Origin: Lactuca virosa
Taxonomy: Eukaryota; Streptophyta; Magnoliopsida; Asterales; Asteraceae
Direction of reading: 5' to 3'
Assembly: GCA_928212115.1 (NCBI GenBank)
Contig: CAKMRJ010005523.1
Span: 243,621,115 to 243,685,114, forward strand
DNA length: 64,000 bases
The notes beneath the pieces are model-generated. The model made no database searches. It had not been told where the DNA came from and worked only from the letters and a program-made list of their open reading frames with translations. Shown here in pieces: positions 21,385-33,023 of the stretch. The position numbers were made by a program, and so were the translations under genes. Numbering within the stretch: the first letter of the stretch is position 1; each line of letters starts with the position of its first letter.

Positions 21385-22899
21385 TTAGAGAGAGGTTTGA
21401 GGGCTCGGTACCGACTCTGCTTCCATCATTCCCAAACCTTGTAAAATTTTATTGAAGCTTGCTTCTGGTAAGGCTTTAGTGAAGATGTCAGCTAGTTGAT
21501 CAGAGGACCGAACGAAATGAACTTCCACGTTTCCATCTTCAACATGGTCCTTGATGAAATGGTATCTTAGTGCAATATGCTTTGTCTTTGAGTGTTGCAC
21601 TGGATTGTGACATATTCTTATCGCGCTTTCAGAGTCACAATAGAGAGGTATTTTCTTCATACTCAATCCGTAGTCTCTTAGTTGGCTTTGTATCCAGATC
21701 ACTTGTGAGGTACAGGATGCTGCAGCTATGTACTCAGCTTCGGCTGTTGAAAGAGACACACAAGTTTGCTTCTTGGACTGCCAGCTAACAAGTTTACCAT
21801 CAAGGAATTGGCATCCTCCAGTTGTGCTCTTTCGGTCCAGACCGCATCCTCCAAGATCGGCGTCAGAAAAGGCTTGAACAAAGAATCCGGATCTAGCAGG
21901 GTACCAAAGACCGAGAGAAGAGGTTCGCTTCAGATAACGGAAAATATTTTTCACTGCCACCATGTGAGGTTCTCTTGGATTTGCTTGAAACCTGGCACAA
22001 TAACAAACAGAGAACATAATGTCTGGTCTACTAGCTGTTAGATACATAAGAGACCCTATCATTTGACGATAGAGTGTTACGTCAACAACAGGTTTTTCCA
22101 GAGATGGTGTTAACTTTGTGCCAAACGCCATGGGAACCTTCACCTTCGAATCTCCCGTCATACCGAACTTCGCCAGCAAGTTCTTCGTGTAGGCCTCCTG
22201 GTTGATAAAAATGCCTTCTGGTCCCTGTCTTATATTCAATCCAAGGAAAAAGTTAATTGGACCCATTGCACTCATTTCAAATTTAGTCTCCACCAACTTC
22301 CTGAATTCAGTCGTTAAGCTAGGATTCGTGGAGCCGAAGATGATGTCATCGACATAAATCTGAACTATCATTAGATGCTCACCTTCTTTCTTTCGAAAGA
22401 AGGTTGGGTCAACCGAACCTTGCTTGAATTTCGACATTTTAAGAAAGCGAGTTAATGTTTCATACCAGGCCCTCGGTGCTTGCTTCAGACCATATATAGC
22501 TTTATCCAACACATAGCAGTGATCAGGGTATTTCTCGTTCACGAACCCAGGTGGTTGCTCAACATACACCGTTTCTTCTAGTTCTCCATTTAAGAAAGCA
22601 CATTTCACATCCATCTGGAAAACTTCGAAGTTTTTATGTGCAGCATATGCCAGAAAGATTCTAACTGATTCCAACCTTGCTACAGGAGCGAAGGTCTCCT
22701 CATAGTCTATCCCTTCTTCTTGGCAATATCCCTTCACCACCAGCCGAGCCTTATTGTGAATGACGTTGCCCTCTTTATCCAACTTATTCCTGAAGACCCA
22801 TTTCAAGCCGACCACAGAAACATCCTTTGGAGTGTGAATCAGCCTCCAAACTCGATTACGTTCAAACTCGTGGAGTTCATCTTGCATTGCTTGTACCAA
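21385..22899 (-). CDS. pol: S reverse transcriptase and RNase H (pol 3' part)
   Basis: 504 codons are open from the RT start region to the natural stop. RT motifs of the Ty1/copia type are present: ARLVVKGYCQEEGIDYEETF, FQMDVKCAFLNGELEETVYV, the catalytic YVDDIIFGS (near 22340), and FFLGLNIRQ. RNase H follows with SDADLGG, DRKSTTGG, STAEAEYIA, YCDSES and QLADIFTKALPE. RT-RNase H would convert the element RNA to cDNA in the particle. The frame is intact to its end, but it is detached from integrase by a deletion at about 22880-22900, so it can only be a fragment of the original polyprotein. The first codon is not a real start. Confidence 0.88.
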   Translation of the reverse strand: MVQAMQDELHEFERNRVWRLIHTPKDVSVVGLKWVFRNKLDKEGNVIHNKARLVVKGYCQEEGIDYEETFAPVARLESVRIFLAYAAHKNFEVFQMDVKCAFLNGELEETVYVEQPPGFVNEKYPDHCYVLDKAIYGLKQAPRAWYETLTRFLKMSKFKQGSVDPTFFRKKEGEHLMIVQIYVDDIIFGSTNPSLTTEFRKLVETKFEMSAMGPINFFLGLNIRQGPEGIFINQEAYTKNLLAKFGMTGDSKVKVPMAFGTKLTPSLEKPVVDVTLYRQMIGSLMYLTASRPDIMFSVCYCARFQANPREPHMVAVKNIFRYLKRTSSLGLWYPARSGFFVQAFSDADLGGCGLDRKSTTGGCQFLDGKLVSWQSKKQTCVSLSTAEAEYIAAASCTSQVIWIQSQLRDYGLSMKKIPLYCDSESAIRICHNPVQHSKTKHIALRYHFIKDHVEDGNVEVHFVRSSDQLADIFTKALPEASFNKILQGLGMMEAESVPSPQTSL

Positions 22900-23473
22900 T
22901 TATTTGTGTTTTGGGATGATCCTTAGTCCATTTCGTTAGAGGAGGGTAATTAGGATCATAGACAGGATCCAACTCTGCATTTACCTCTTCTTCAAATTCT
23001 GATTGATCACCTTCGTCATTTGTATTCTCATTCTCCCCCTCAAATGGCGAAGGGTATCCCATGTCAGGTTCAGGATTCTCCCCCTCGGTTGGAGTTGGAT
23101 TCTCCCCCTCGATTGGACTATCATGGGTTGGGGTTGGAGTTGGATTCTCCCCCTCGAAAGGCAAATCGGTTGTTTTTGGTACAGATGAACCCTCCCCCTT
23201 GAACATTGAGCTGTTGTTTGGAGGGTCTGTTGAGGTTTGACCACCAGTCAGTTTAGGAGGTTCATTTTCCATATCTTTTGCAGCTTCATCGATGATCTTT
23301 TTCAGATTGTCGATTTTGTTGTCTGCTGCTTTCGCCTCTGAGTGTATAGCCTTTTCTGGTTCATCAAATAGCCTTATGTACTCTTCAAACAAGTTGGAAA
23401 TGGGAACCGAGACTTGTCCTGATTCTGGAAATATTTCCCCCATGGTACTTTTGCTTGTTTGAACTTTCTTCAT
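22877..23473 (-). pseudogene. pol: S pol linker between integrase and RT, with deletion
   Basis: Low-complexity acidic linker with repeated EGENPTPT/FEGEN words (about 23180-23020), then KWTKDHPKTQIIG, which normally starts the run-up to the RT. The sequence jumps from there to VQAMQDELHEFERN, so the stretch between (tens of codons in related elements) is missing and the frame shifts. It is in frame with the integrase segment upstream, separated by the stop at 23507-23509. Confidence 0.75.
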
Positions 23474-23506
23474 GTAGTTGTCATCAAAGGTTACATAGTA
23501 GGTTTT

Positions 23507-24526
23507 TTAAATACGCTTGGAGTGTTTATTCAAAACCCTATATGCCTTTGAAGTGAGTGAATAACCAAGAAAAATTCCCTCATCGGCTTTGACGTCGAAC
23601 TTGTTTCGGTTCTCTTTGGAGTTGAAAATGAAGCATCTTGAACCGAACACGTGGAAAAACTTAACGTTGGGCTTCCGATTGTTCAGAATCTCATACGGAG
23701 TGATGGAGAATCGTTTGTTAAGTAAGGATCGGTTTCGAGTGTAGCATGCAGTTGCAACTGCATCAGCCCAGAAGTATAGCGGAAGAGAAGCGAAGCTCAG
23801 CATGGTTCGGGCTGCCTCACACATGGAACGGTTTCGTCTTTCAACAATTCCATTATGTTGTGGTGTATAGGGAGCCGAGAAGTTGTGAGATATCCCCTTT
23901 TCAGCCAGAAAATCTTCAAAATCTTTATTCTTGAATTCAAGCCCATTGTCGCTTCTAATATTCCTCACCATCTTTCGCAGCTGCAGTTCCACTTGCTTGA
24001 TAAACGCCTTCAACTTGGGAGTCGCGTCTGATTTCTGTTTAAGAAAGAAAACCCAGGTGAAGCGTGAAAAATCATCTACTATGACAAGAATGAACTTACT
24101 ACCACCGATGCTTTCGATAGCCGAAGGTCCATATAAGTCAATATGCAGAAGTTCAAGAGATTCAATAATCTTTGTATTGATACGTGTAGGATGGCTCTTT
24201 CTGCTTTGTTTGCCCATCTCACACGCTGCACATAGGTGTTCCTTATCAAACTTGAGAAGAGGAAGGCCTCGAACATGATCACCAAGCACCAACTTATTAA
24301 TGTCTTTGAAGTTCAGGTGCGATAGGCGTCGATTCCATAACCAGCTTTCATCAGAGTTCGCCTTTGACAGCAGGCATATTGCTGGTTTTCCTCGAATTGG
24401 GTTGAGATTTAAAGGATACATCTCTCCCTTGCGTTCAGACTTCAACAGAACTCTTTTGGATTGCTTTTCAATAATTTCTGATCCCTCGTCATCAAATGAA
24501 ACTTTCAAACCGGTTCCCACAACCAA
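23507..24526 (-). pseudogene. pol: S integrase with zinc-finger region
   Basis: GAG-pre-integrase region WNRRLSHLNFKDINK...CAACEMGKQ, in which the first zinc-binding His is Asn (WNRRLSH instead of WHRRLSH). Catalytic core with all three acidic residues visible: ELLHIDLYGPS, IRSDNGLEF and NGIVERRNRSM. The C-terminal region has the copia GKKP-like part NNRKPNVKFFHVFGSRCF and GIFLGYS. It is separated from protease by one TAA (24527-24529, in place of the usual Gln in LISVSQL) and from the linker by a TAA at 23507. Integrase would insert the cDNA; the sequence class makes 5-bp duplications, as seen at cttca. Confidence 0.85.
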
Positions 24527-24781
24527 TTAAGATACACTGATGAGGTTGTGTTGCAATCCTTCCACATAAGCCACTTTTCGAATTGTGAATTCTCTGTTGG
24601 TTATCATTCCATATCCTTTGATTGTGCCATAAGAATTGTTTCCATACTTCACACATCCACCATCCTTAAGGGACAGAAACTCCTTCAGCTCTTCCCTCCT
24701 TCCTGTCATGTGACGTGAGCAGCCACTGTCTATGTACCATTCTTCATCGAACTGCTCGTCACTTATAACCTGCAAATTCAA
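24527..24781 (-). pseudogene. pol: S aspartic protease
   Basis: The motif WYIDSGCSRHMTG carries the DSG catalytic triplet of copia proteases, followed by VKYGNNSYGTIKGYG and GLQHNLISVS. It starts one base back (-1) from the gag frame, with the two frames overlapping for only a few codons at 24778-24787. It ends at a nonsense codon before integrase. Confidence 0.8.
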
Positions 24782-27700
24782 GCAGATTTAGGAACCCAAA
24801 GTCTTTTGGGCCCTGGTGAGTCTTTTACAGAAAAAGGAGTAGCAACAGAAAGATCAACCAAATAAGTTATTTTTGTTAGAGTGGTTTCGTCTTTTCTTTT
24901 GATGGTATACACCTTGATTTTGTTTTTATCTTGTTTAAATTGTGGTGTATCAGATGGTTTGTTGTTAGATGGTTTTGGAATATTCTTTTGAGTCCTAGGG
25001 TTAGCTGACTTTTTCTTATTATTGATGTCAGAATTCGAATCAAGCTTTCCCTTTCCTTTGATGTCCTTCACTGAATACGGCTTTCGTTGGCAGCAAGAAG
25101 GACCGAAGCTAGACTTTCGGTTTTTAGCCTTGACGTTGTGACCGAAACTGGATGTTCGGTTCTGATCTCTGGTGTTGGAACCGAAACTGGATGTTCGGTT
25201 CTGAGCTTTGAAATAATAGGAGCTTGGACTAAAACTTTCCTTTCGGTTTGGCTTGTCATTTTCTTTGACATTTGACTCTTTCTTGGAAGGAACGTGGTTA
25301 GGGTTTTGAGACTGCCAAAACCGTTTTCGCTCATTCAGATTCTTCATGTATCTCTGATTTCTTTGGCGTTTCTGTTCAGCCAGCTGCTTTTGAGATTTAT
25401 GAATATTGAAGCTTGATTTTGGCTTCTCCTTTTGAGCTTCGGTTGTCTTGGAAGATACATTGGATGCCTTCTTTGGTTCTTCTGGTATCGCTTTTGTTCC
25501 ACTCGAGCTTGGTTTATCAAAACTTGAGGGTTTGTTGATGGGTTCAGCAACGTATCTACCCCTTACCCTCCACGAGGTTCGCTCCGATAAGCCGACGGTT
25601 TCGTCTGCATTATCGATAGGGGCGGACCAGAAGTAATCGTCGCACCCTTCAGCATTGTCTGTGTCGACCAAGATTTTCAATTCTGCTGTTTGTTTTTTAG
25701 TGACCCCTTTAACAGCATATACTTGATTTGGCACTGTTTGAACTTTCTGATAGACCATTGCTTTCTCTTTGAGTTTCTTCGACTTGTCCTTTGACAGGCG
25801 AGCATATTCAACCGAGTTCTCAGATATGAGTGGTTTTTCATTCTCGGTTTCGCTCTTCAAAAATTCAGAGCAATCAACCACATCTTCCACCGAGATTTCG
25901 CTCATCTCACTTTCCTCATCAAATTCAGACGTGTTTTCTATATTCATTTTATGTTCTGAAATTAATTTGGCGTTAGACGAGTCAAATGTTTGAATGGTCT
26001 CGGACTTAATTTTCAACCTATCATTTTCATCTAAAAGATTTTTGAGCATACATTTATGTTCCTTAGAGTCAATAAAGGTCTCTATCTTGTCTAGTCCGAT
26101 TTTATAAGTGATGGAAGTCTCTTCTGAGGACATTATGGATTCACACTCAGCGATGACCTCATCCTCCTTAAATTCAAGGAAGGGTAAGATCATCTTATGA
26201 ATCTTTTTCCCTATTTCACAATTTAAGTGCAACTGAGTAATATTCGTATATAAGCGTTTAGCAATCAAGCAAAAAACATTTCGTTGTTTCAAAAACTTTA
26301 AATTGTCTCGTTGCAAATAAATAATCTCATCCCTAGCCCTAGTTAACTCCGTCTCCTTCAGCTCAATCCACATCCTTCTCTCCTCACTCTTCGAAGACAC
26401 CCTGCTGAGTTGGTCAGTTAGGTTAGAGTTCGCTAAGCGAGTTTGCATGAGACTACCACTTAAGTTAGAAAATTTAAATTTTAGTTCATTTAATTCTTCT
26501 TCATAATTTGTTATGGGAACTTTAAGTGATTCAAGGATGGATTGTACCTTTTTGATCAGCCGATCACAGTTGTTGATCCTCTCACTCATGGGCTTGGCTG
26601 CAAAGCACTTGTCCTCAGTCAGGTTCGGCTCCTTATGCTCACCTTCGGTTGGTCTTCCAGCAGTAACCATCAAACATTTCCCAGCCGAACTAGTAGCTTC
26701 CTCTCTCGCCACGTAAGCTCTTCCATGTGTGGGTTTTCTCACTTCTTCATCCTCAGAATCGGTTGACCAGACTTCAACGCCACCGAACTCATCTTCATCC
26801 ACATTTTCCTGCACAATCAAGGCATTCATTGAACTATTAGTTGCCTTCTTTTTCTTTATTTCTTCCAACTTTCGCATGTAATATGCCTCATCGTCTTCAT
26901 CGTCCCTTTTCTCAGCCATCTTCCTCAACATGCAATCTTTGGCAAAGTGGTTCTTGCCATGACAATAATTGCAGTCAAATACAGAGTCTCCTACAAGCTT
27001 GCTTTCTTTCTTGTCGTCATCCTTTTGAGAGGCGTTCTTCGTTTCTTCTTTCACCTTCTCAGAGCTGTAACTTCCTTGCCAGTTTCGGTTCTTATTGACA
27101 GGGAACTTCTTTCGTGCAAACTTCTTTGGGTTGGTGACCATCATTGCATATTCTTCGCCAATAAGGTCACACTCAAACATATCTGAATCCTCCTCTTCTT
27201 CTGCTACACTTTTTCCTTTTGAGACAAGGGCCAGTGATCCCACACCCGAAACTACCTTTGCCTCCTTGGTTACCACGCTTTCATGGGATTTAAGAATACC
27301 CATCAAATTTCGCTAGCGAGTATGATTTAAACTGTTCATGAGCTTTCACCGTTAAAACCACTGCCATCCATTCTGGTCTTAAACCATTCATGAAGGTCAC
27401 CTTTTGCTCAATCAATTTTCTTTCAATGTCATGCTTGATCATCTTGTTGAGGAGATGATTGAAGCGATCGAAGGTTTGTATCAGTTTCTCTTCAGATTTC
27501 TATTCGAAAGCTCCAAATTCTGAGAGCAACAAGGTTTGGATCGAGTGTTCTAGATCCTCATCGGTTGAGTACAGTTCTTTTAGCCTATCCCAGATTTCTT
27601 TAGCCATCATGCATGAACCGACTAAACGAAAAGTGTCAGATCGCAATGCGAATCTGATCATTCTCATGGCTTTCACGTTACATAGCACCTTATCCTTTTC

Positions 27701-27976
27701 ATCTTGTGGAATCTTCTCTACGTCCACCAAAAGCTGATTATATTCTTTTTGAGTCTTCACTGTCCTGTTCGTTCCAGAATGAACAAACGGCCCAATCGTG
27801 ATAGCTTCCCAGATGAGATAACCATTATCTTCAGATCCAACTACGTAATCTTCAAAGTGATGCGCCCACACTTCATAGTCTTGAGTGTAAAGAATGGGAA
27901 CCCTTGTAGTGGATCCAATGTTGTTGGAGATGTTGATGGGATTAGTTTGAGAATCGTCGTGAGACATGATGAGCAT
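24778..27976 (-). pseudogene. gag: S gag, large Sirevirus type, two breaks
   Basis: The start is at 27976 or, more likely, the MSHDDSQTN methionine at 27967. The first segment is a copia gag (UBN2-like) domain: LYTQDYEVWAHHFEDYV, YLIWEAITIGPF, MAKEIWDRLKELY. A TAG at 27500-27502 (AFE*KSEEK) and a frameshift near 27305 interrupt it. The 842-codon remainder has a zinc knuckle, CX2CX4HX4C (CNYCHGKNHFAKDC, near 26973-26932), a long coiled coil (about 26560-26180) and a basic tail with the repeated NRTSSFG/NRKSSFG (about 25200-25080), ending WVPKSA. Gag would form the particle and package RNA. The gag is unusually long, as in Sireviruses. Confidence 0.82.
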
Positions 27977-28144
27977 TTCCTTGGAACTGCTAGAATCAGA
28001 CCTGTAAACTTGAGATTAGGGTTTTATCAAACAAAAAGAGTTACCGTCGACAGGAAGAAGACGACTTCTTTATATTCGATAAAAGCGGAAACCCTAAAGA
28101 ATTCTTCAAACAGAAGGAATGTGTATTGATTACACAGTCTCCTG

Positions 28145-28157
28145 CTCTGATACCAAT
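28145..28157 (-). other. S primer-binding site
   Basis: On the minus strand ATTGGTATCAGAG, complementary to initiator tRNA-Met, adjacent to the 5' LTR. The leader from here to the gag start is only about 180 bp. Confidence 0.9.
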
Positions 28158-28468
28158 TGTTAGAACAAAGTTCTAGTAGGATCGATTGATTCTAAGCAGA
28201 AAAGCAATAAATAACGTAATAAAGAACACATGAATGGTTTAACTGATGGCGAATGATTAAGCTTTAACACCTCAGAAGAGCTTGATTAAGAACTTCAACT
28301 GTAGAGGTGTTTAGGGTTACAAATCAATAATAATAATAATGACGATCGTATCTAAGGCATACATGCATGCACTATAAATAGCTTAACCCTAATCAATAAT
28401 CACGGATGGACAGGCCCAATCCGGATATACAAAAACAAAGCCCATGACGCAACACAAAATACCCAACA
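28158..28468 (-). repeat. S 5' LTR
   Basis: 311 bp, TGTTAG...CCCAACA, followed by the target duplication cttca at 28469-28473. Confidence 0.92.
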
Positions 28469-28473
28469 CTTCA

Positions 28474-28670
28474 AATGCGGGAAGACTGGTCACTACGCCA
28501 ACGAATGAACGACCAAGAGAGAAGTCTGCTTTAAGTGTGGTGAAGAAGGACACTTCAAGCAAGACTGCCTAAAGATGGAAGGAGCTACAAAGCCAAATGC
28601 ACCGCCGAAGCCAAAGGAAAGAGCATTCCAGATGATCCTTAATGAAGCAGGTGACAATGCAAGGGATTAG
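28474..28670 (+). pseudogene. gag: Element B gag, 3' part (zinc knuckles)
   Basis: Resumes the gag cut at 15816. Two knuckles are visible: KCGKTGHYANE (its last Cys lost to a stop codon) and CFKCGEEGHFKQDC (CX2CX4HX4C). The tail is KPKERAFQMILNEAGDN, the usual end of chromovirus gag. In related elements the protease follows at once; here coding stops. Confidence 0.8.
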
Positions 28671-29680
28671 GAGTAAAGATCTATATATCCGAAGATCAAG
28701 ATATAAAGAAGCCATATAGATAGTATCATGTGGTGTAGCCTAATATAAGAGGCATAGTATAGGGTGAACTTGAAACATCTATGTAATAATTTCAAGAAAT
28801 AATATAAACATTGGTTATGTTATTCGATGTGTTAATTGACTATGTGAAATTCTTGTATGGTAACTTGGTAAACTGAGAGGCAATACTTGGGATGAGTATG
28901 AGTAGGTGTGAAATGTAGTAGAGGCCTATACTACCGGAAGCACAGGACTCGCACTTGGATCAGGGAAAGTCACAAGGTTACCAAGACGCTAGTAATTGAT
29001 TCTGTTTTGTTCATGTCTATCATTACCATCGTTTCGGTCATGAATAAGAATATAATTGATATTCCGACCACTAGTGGTCATATCAAATTGAGTCTGACTA
29101 AGATAAGTATGTTACATGGTTCGAAAGATCAAGTTCGATGTAACATCCGACTTAAGAAAGAAGATTGAAGTAAAAGATAATCGAAGCGATCAATAAAAGT
29201 ATCGCAATCGTTGTTAAAGTAAGAAGCTTGTAGATAGAAGTGCTACACGCTCTAATGTGATTATGTCGCATTAGAACATGAAGTAAGGTATATTCCATTC
29301 TGGAATTTAACTCTAAAAGACCTGAGTCTAAGAGTTGCATCATATGATGAGAGGTCATTAGAACATGACCCATCAGTCTGTTACGGTAATTGAAGTAATG
29401 AACTTATCTTAAGTTAAGTATGTTTATGAAGGAGCAGGAGTCTAGAATAAGAATCAAGTTTGTAACTTGAAGGGTACAATTGAAAGTCCAACAAAGTATG
29501 AAGAGCGGCTGCAAGATTAAGCAACGCCAGCAGTCAAGAAGTCCAAGAGTTGGATACTTATTTGAAAGGACAAAAGAGTTACGATTATTACCTAGGATGA
29601 AAAGATAACATATGGAGTCATTATACAAGCCCTGTTTTGTTGATGATTCTGGGACGTAATCATCCTAAGGGGGAGATAAT
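28671..29680 (+). other. Element B untranslated 3' region and PPT
   Basis: About 1 kb with no pol motif in any frame. It ends in a polypurine tract (AAGGGGGAGATA, about 29667-29678) next to the 3' LTR. The short distance from gag to LTR shows that pol is absent, not merely decayed. Confidence 0.7.
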
Positions 29681-31653
29681 TGTAATGATCGCAGATTTGG
29701 GCTAGTCAATGTAGAGATAATAAGCATTAAAAATGACTTTTTAATAAAAGATTATTTAGAGTAAATAATCTTAACCAAGTTATAGTATATGTCACAAGGA
29801 TTCCGTACATATAAAGAACGCTGAAATCTGACTTATAACGAAGAAGTTATGACCCTTTGAAGTTTTACGACTAAACCGGCATGATGCCGCGTATCATAAA
29901 AAGTGAATTTTTGATAAACAAATTTTTAGCCTTAGAGATCTAAATAAAAGTCGTGGTATACGTTAAACCGAGAATGTACATAAAAAGAACGTCCAAATCT
30001 GACTTCGTTTGAGGAAGTTATGATTTTTCTAAGAATTTACATAGTAATATACAGCCCGAAAATCGAATTTTAGATCGATCAAATTTTAGCCGACACAACC
30101 TAAAGGAGAATTGAAGTTCTCAGTAATAGGAGCTCAACGATATAAAGACAGTCGAAAATGGACGTTGGATGACAAATTTATGAATTTTTAACCGACTTTA
30201 ACTATCTAAGCTTGTTAAAATATAACTTTAAAAATAAAGTCAAAACTAGCCGATAGAGTCTATACAAAAATTGTAGATCCCGTCGATACCTACGTGTGGA
30301 TATGAAGAATGTAAAATACGGAGCTCGTATTCGAAAGTTACGGATTTTAGAAGATAATTAGTTTTTGGAGTAACCAGCGAGTGACACGTGGCGCGATCTA
30401 AGCCACTACTTCTTCCCCACGACTTCGCACCAGATGGAGACACCTGGCACAGCAACACGTCGTGTTGAGCCAGTACCACGTAGTGTTGGTCAGTTTTCCA
30501 GCCTATAAATAGAGGCGCAAATCACCTCATTTCTCACACCATTCTAACCTATTCTCTCTCAAACACCCCCAAACCCTCAAGGCGTTTCCCTAGCACCTCC
30601 AAGGTGTTAGAAGCGAGTCTCGGAGCGCCGAAAATCCCTGAGAAGAAGAGCTTTCGGCTCAGAAGTTATGCCCACACAGAGCCCGATTCTTCGCTAAACC
30701 CCCTTGTAAGTGAGTTATGCTTACCCTACTTTAAGTATAACTTATGTTTAAGTTCATTATCGTTATTATGAACCTATAAACAAGATTTATTAGCGATTTA
30801 AAGTCGTTATACTGATTGATCTACTTACAGAAATGATGTCTAGGTTGTGATTTAGTGAGGTGTTTAAAGTGGGATTTCCAAACAGTATACTTTGTATACC
30901 AAACGGACCCTACCTCCGATATGATCCTATCTGGTTGTTCCTTACTTGATAGATCATGAAAGTAGACTTTGAGTTAATGATAAATCTAGACTAATAATTA
31001 GTCGCAATAAATACTAGACTAAAATCTAGTGATAATAATACTAGGTTTAGTCAAAGGAAAAGACGATTGTTAGAAGCGAAACGCTGCCTGAATTTCAAGT
31101 CACCGCTTTAAGAAGTGAGTGCATAGTCCCTTTCATGAACATGATTTTAATAGAAGTATTAATTAAAGTATTAAATATATGTTTATGTGTGAAATATTTG
31201 ATATTTCCTGAAATACGTGTTAAAAGCATATTGGATAATATATGATGATTTAGAATAAACCTAAATTAATTAAGATCAATATCGGGTAGAATCTTCTTAC
31301 GAGAACGGGTATGATATACATGGAGGGTAGAACTTTAAAATGCGTCATTAATTTGAGAGCATGGATTAGACATAGTCATTCGTCCTTAGTCCGAGAGTAC
31401 GGATTGGGCATAGTCAATTGTCATTGATCCGAGAGCATGAATTAGACATAGTTATATGTCCCTAGTCCGAGAGTATAGAGTAGGCATAGTCAATTGTCAT
31501 TGATCCGAGAGCATGGATTAGACATACCTGATCTGGGATTATGGATTAGGTAGAGTTTTTAATTTTAGATCTAAGAGTATGGATCGTGTCGTTATGAGGG
31601 TCGACAGGGTGGGGTAAAATTGTTTATATGAGGTGAATTTATATATTACGAGT

Positions 31654-31702
<49 letters not shown>

Positions 31703-32056
31703 ATAACATTGTGGGATTGAAACCTTATGTACTTACCAGGTTTCCCAACCTAACCCACTCAGTTTATTTATATCGCAGGTATCAATGTGAAGATACATTA
31801 CACTGAGAGATTAAAGGATATGTAATTCATTAGTGTGAATGAATGTAAGGTCTTTTATGCTTATGTTTCTATGTTGACGATGACATCCCACTATTTTATT
31901 ATAAATAAAATACATTTCTTCAGAAATGCTTTGGTAATATATTTATCATATTTTTTGGAACAAATTCCGCAATAATATTCTTCAAAAAGGATACTCTGAT
32001 TTAAAAATAAGCATAAATAAAATTTTTAAAATGACCGTGAATTTGGGGATGTCAAA
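29681..32056 (+). repeat. Element B 3' LTR
   Basis: Matches 11996-14368 along its length, including the four 160-bp units, the palindrome pair (30454-30487), TATAAATA (30504-30511), the 'gagagcatggattagaca' repeats (31350-31580) and a TA run (about 31661-31699). The end is GATGTCAAA, against GATGTCACA in the other LTR. Confidence 0.85.
30454..30511 (+). promoter_or_regulatory. B 3' LTR core promoter: palindrome pair plus TATA box
   Basis: AACACGTCGTGTT 30454-30466 and ACCACGTAGTGTT 30475-30487, starts 21 bp apart; TATAAATA at 30504. Both palindromes are unchanged from the 5' LTR although the LTRs as a whole have diverged noticeably. Confidence 0.65.
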
Positions 32057-32183
32057 ATTACTTGTCCCCAAGGCCAAGGCCCAATTCGACAATCCAAAAG
32101 GCCAAAACATGGCCCAAAACATCCCAAGGTCAACACTAGCCAAACTTCTGGTTAATGTCAAAGTGAACAGTCCATGTTGACCA

Positions 32184-32244
32184 AACACGTCGTGTTCTTC
32201 CATCATCTAGATAATCGGGAAAACTCCAGCCAACACGCTGTGTT
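32184..32244. promoter_or_regulatory. C1 downstream palindromes (AACACGTCGTGTT / AACACGCTGTGTT)
   Basis: At 32184-32196 and 32232-32244, starts 48 bp apart instead of 20-23. The first sits at the same aligned place as the AACTCGTCGAGTG site of C2 (45938). Confidence 0.6.
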
Positions 32245-33023
32245 TGCCCGCGTTTCCACAACTTAATACCTTAAGCTACATTATGTGATTCCAAGAGCTA
32301 CAAAGCTCAGATCTAGACCAAAATGAGACTTAGAAGGGTAAAGTTTCCATCTTTACCCATATGAACTACCAAAAAGGGTCCAAACCCAACCGAAAGGCTT
32401 GATATCAAGGGCTTAACCAATAAGCACTTTATCCATAAAGACATAGCCCCAAAACACAGATCTGAATTCCTTGAGTTGGAAAACCACGTAAAGTTGCCAA
32501 CTTTACGTTTATGCATGTCTAAATGAAGCTCTTAAGCTTAAAAGGGACTTAATAATTGAATTAATGCATGCATGACACCATAAATCTCATAAAGCTTGCA
32601 CCTTTATGCTCAAAGGGACCAAAACAAACTCAAATCTAGAATAACAAGCCCTTAAACGACTTCACACTCTCACCAACCCAAAAAAGGGATCAAAAGCACA
32701 ACAAGGCACAAAACGAAGAGATCTATACATCTAAAAGGCAAGATGAAAACTTGATACCTCAGAAAGCTTTCCCACAAGATGATGATTATGGATCCAAAGC
32801 CAATCCACCAAGCAAGACAACTTCAAGATCTCATCTTCCTTCACAAAGCCTAAAAATGAACACCAAACGCTTCTTACTAGCTTAAAAACACCACCAAGAG
32901 ACTTAGGGATCGATTTTAGGGTTTTAGTGTCAATGGAGGCTAGTATGGAGACTAGCCCTTGAGGCTTAAAGAGATTATATAGGGTGCAACATCCTTAAAA
33001 TTAGGGTTTCCTTCCCAGTTTCC

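Larger units (their letters stand above)
15817..28468 (-). mobile_element. Element S: Sirevirus-like Ty1/copia retrotransposon with post-pol ORF
   Basis: Element length 12,652 bp. LTRs of 311 bp at both ends begin TGTTAG and end CCCAACA. The target duplication cttca is at 15812-15816 and 28469-28473. In minus-strand order: 5' LTR, tRNA-Met PBS, a large gag with coiled coil and zinc knuckle, protease, integrase, RT-RNase H, a 1.87-kb repeat-bearing spacer, a roughly 1,100-codon extra ORF, PPT, 3' LTR. The copia domain order, large gag and extra ORF are the signature of Sireviruses (SIRE/Maximus lineage). LTRs differ at 8 of 311 positions without indels, so S is far younger than B. Several stops, frameshifts and one deletion make it non-functional. 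Confidence 0.88.
11996..32056 (+). mobile_element. Element B: gag-only Ty3/gypsy element (TR-GAG type), split by S
   Basis: It has two LTRs of about 2.37 kb (11996-14368 and 29681-32056), a tRNA-Met PBS, a PPT, a decayed gag and no recognisable pol. Without the S insert the element is about 7.4 kb. It sits inside the C1 LTR. The flanking five bases are attgg on the left and attac on the right, so the target duplication is imperfect or the right border is off by a few bases. LTRs differ at roughly one base in ten over the first 250, so the insertion is old. Confidence 0.8.
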
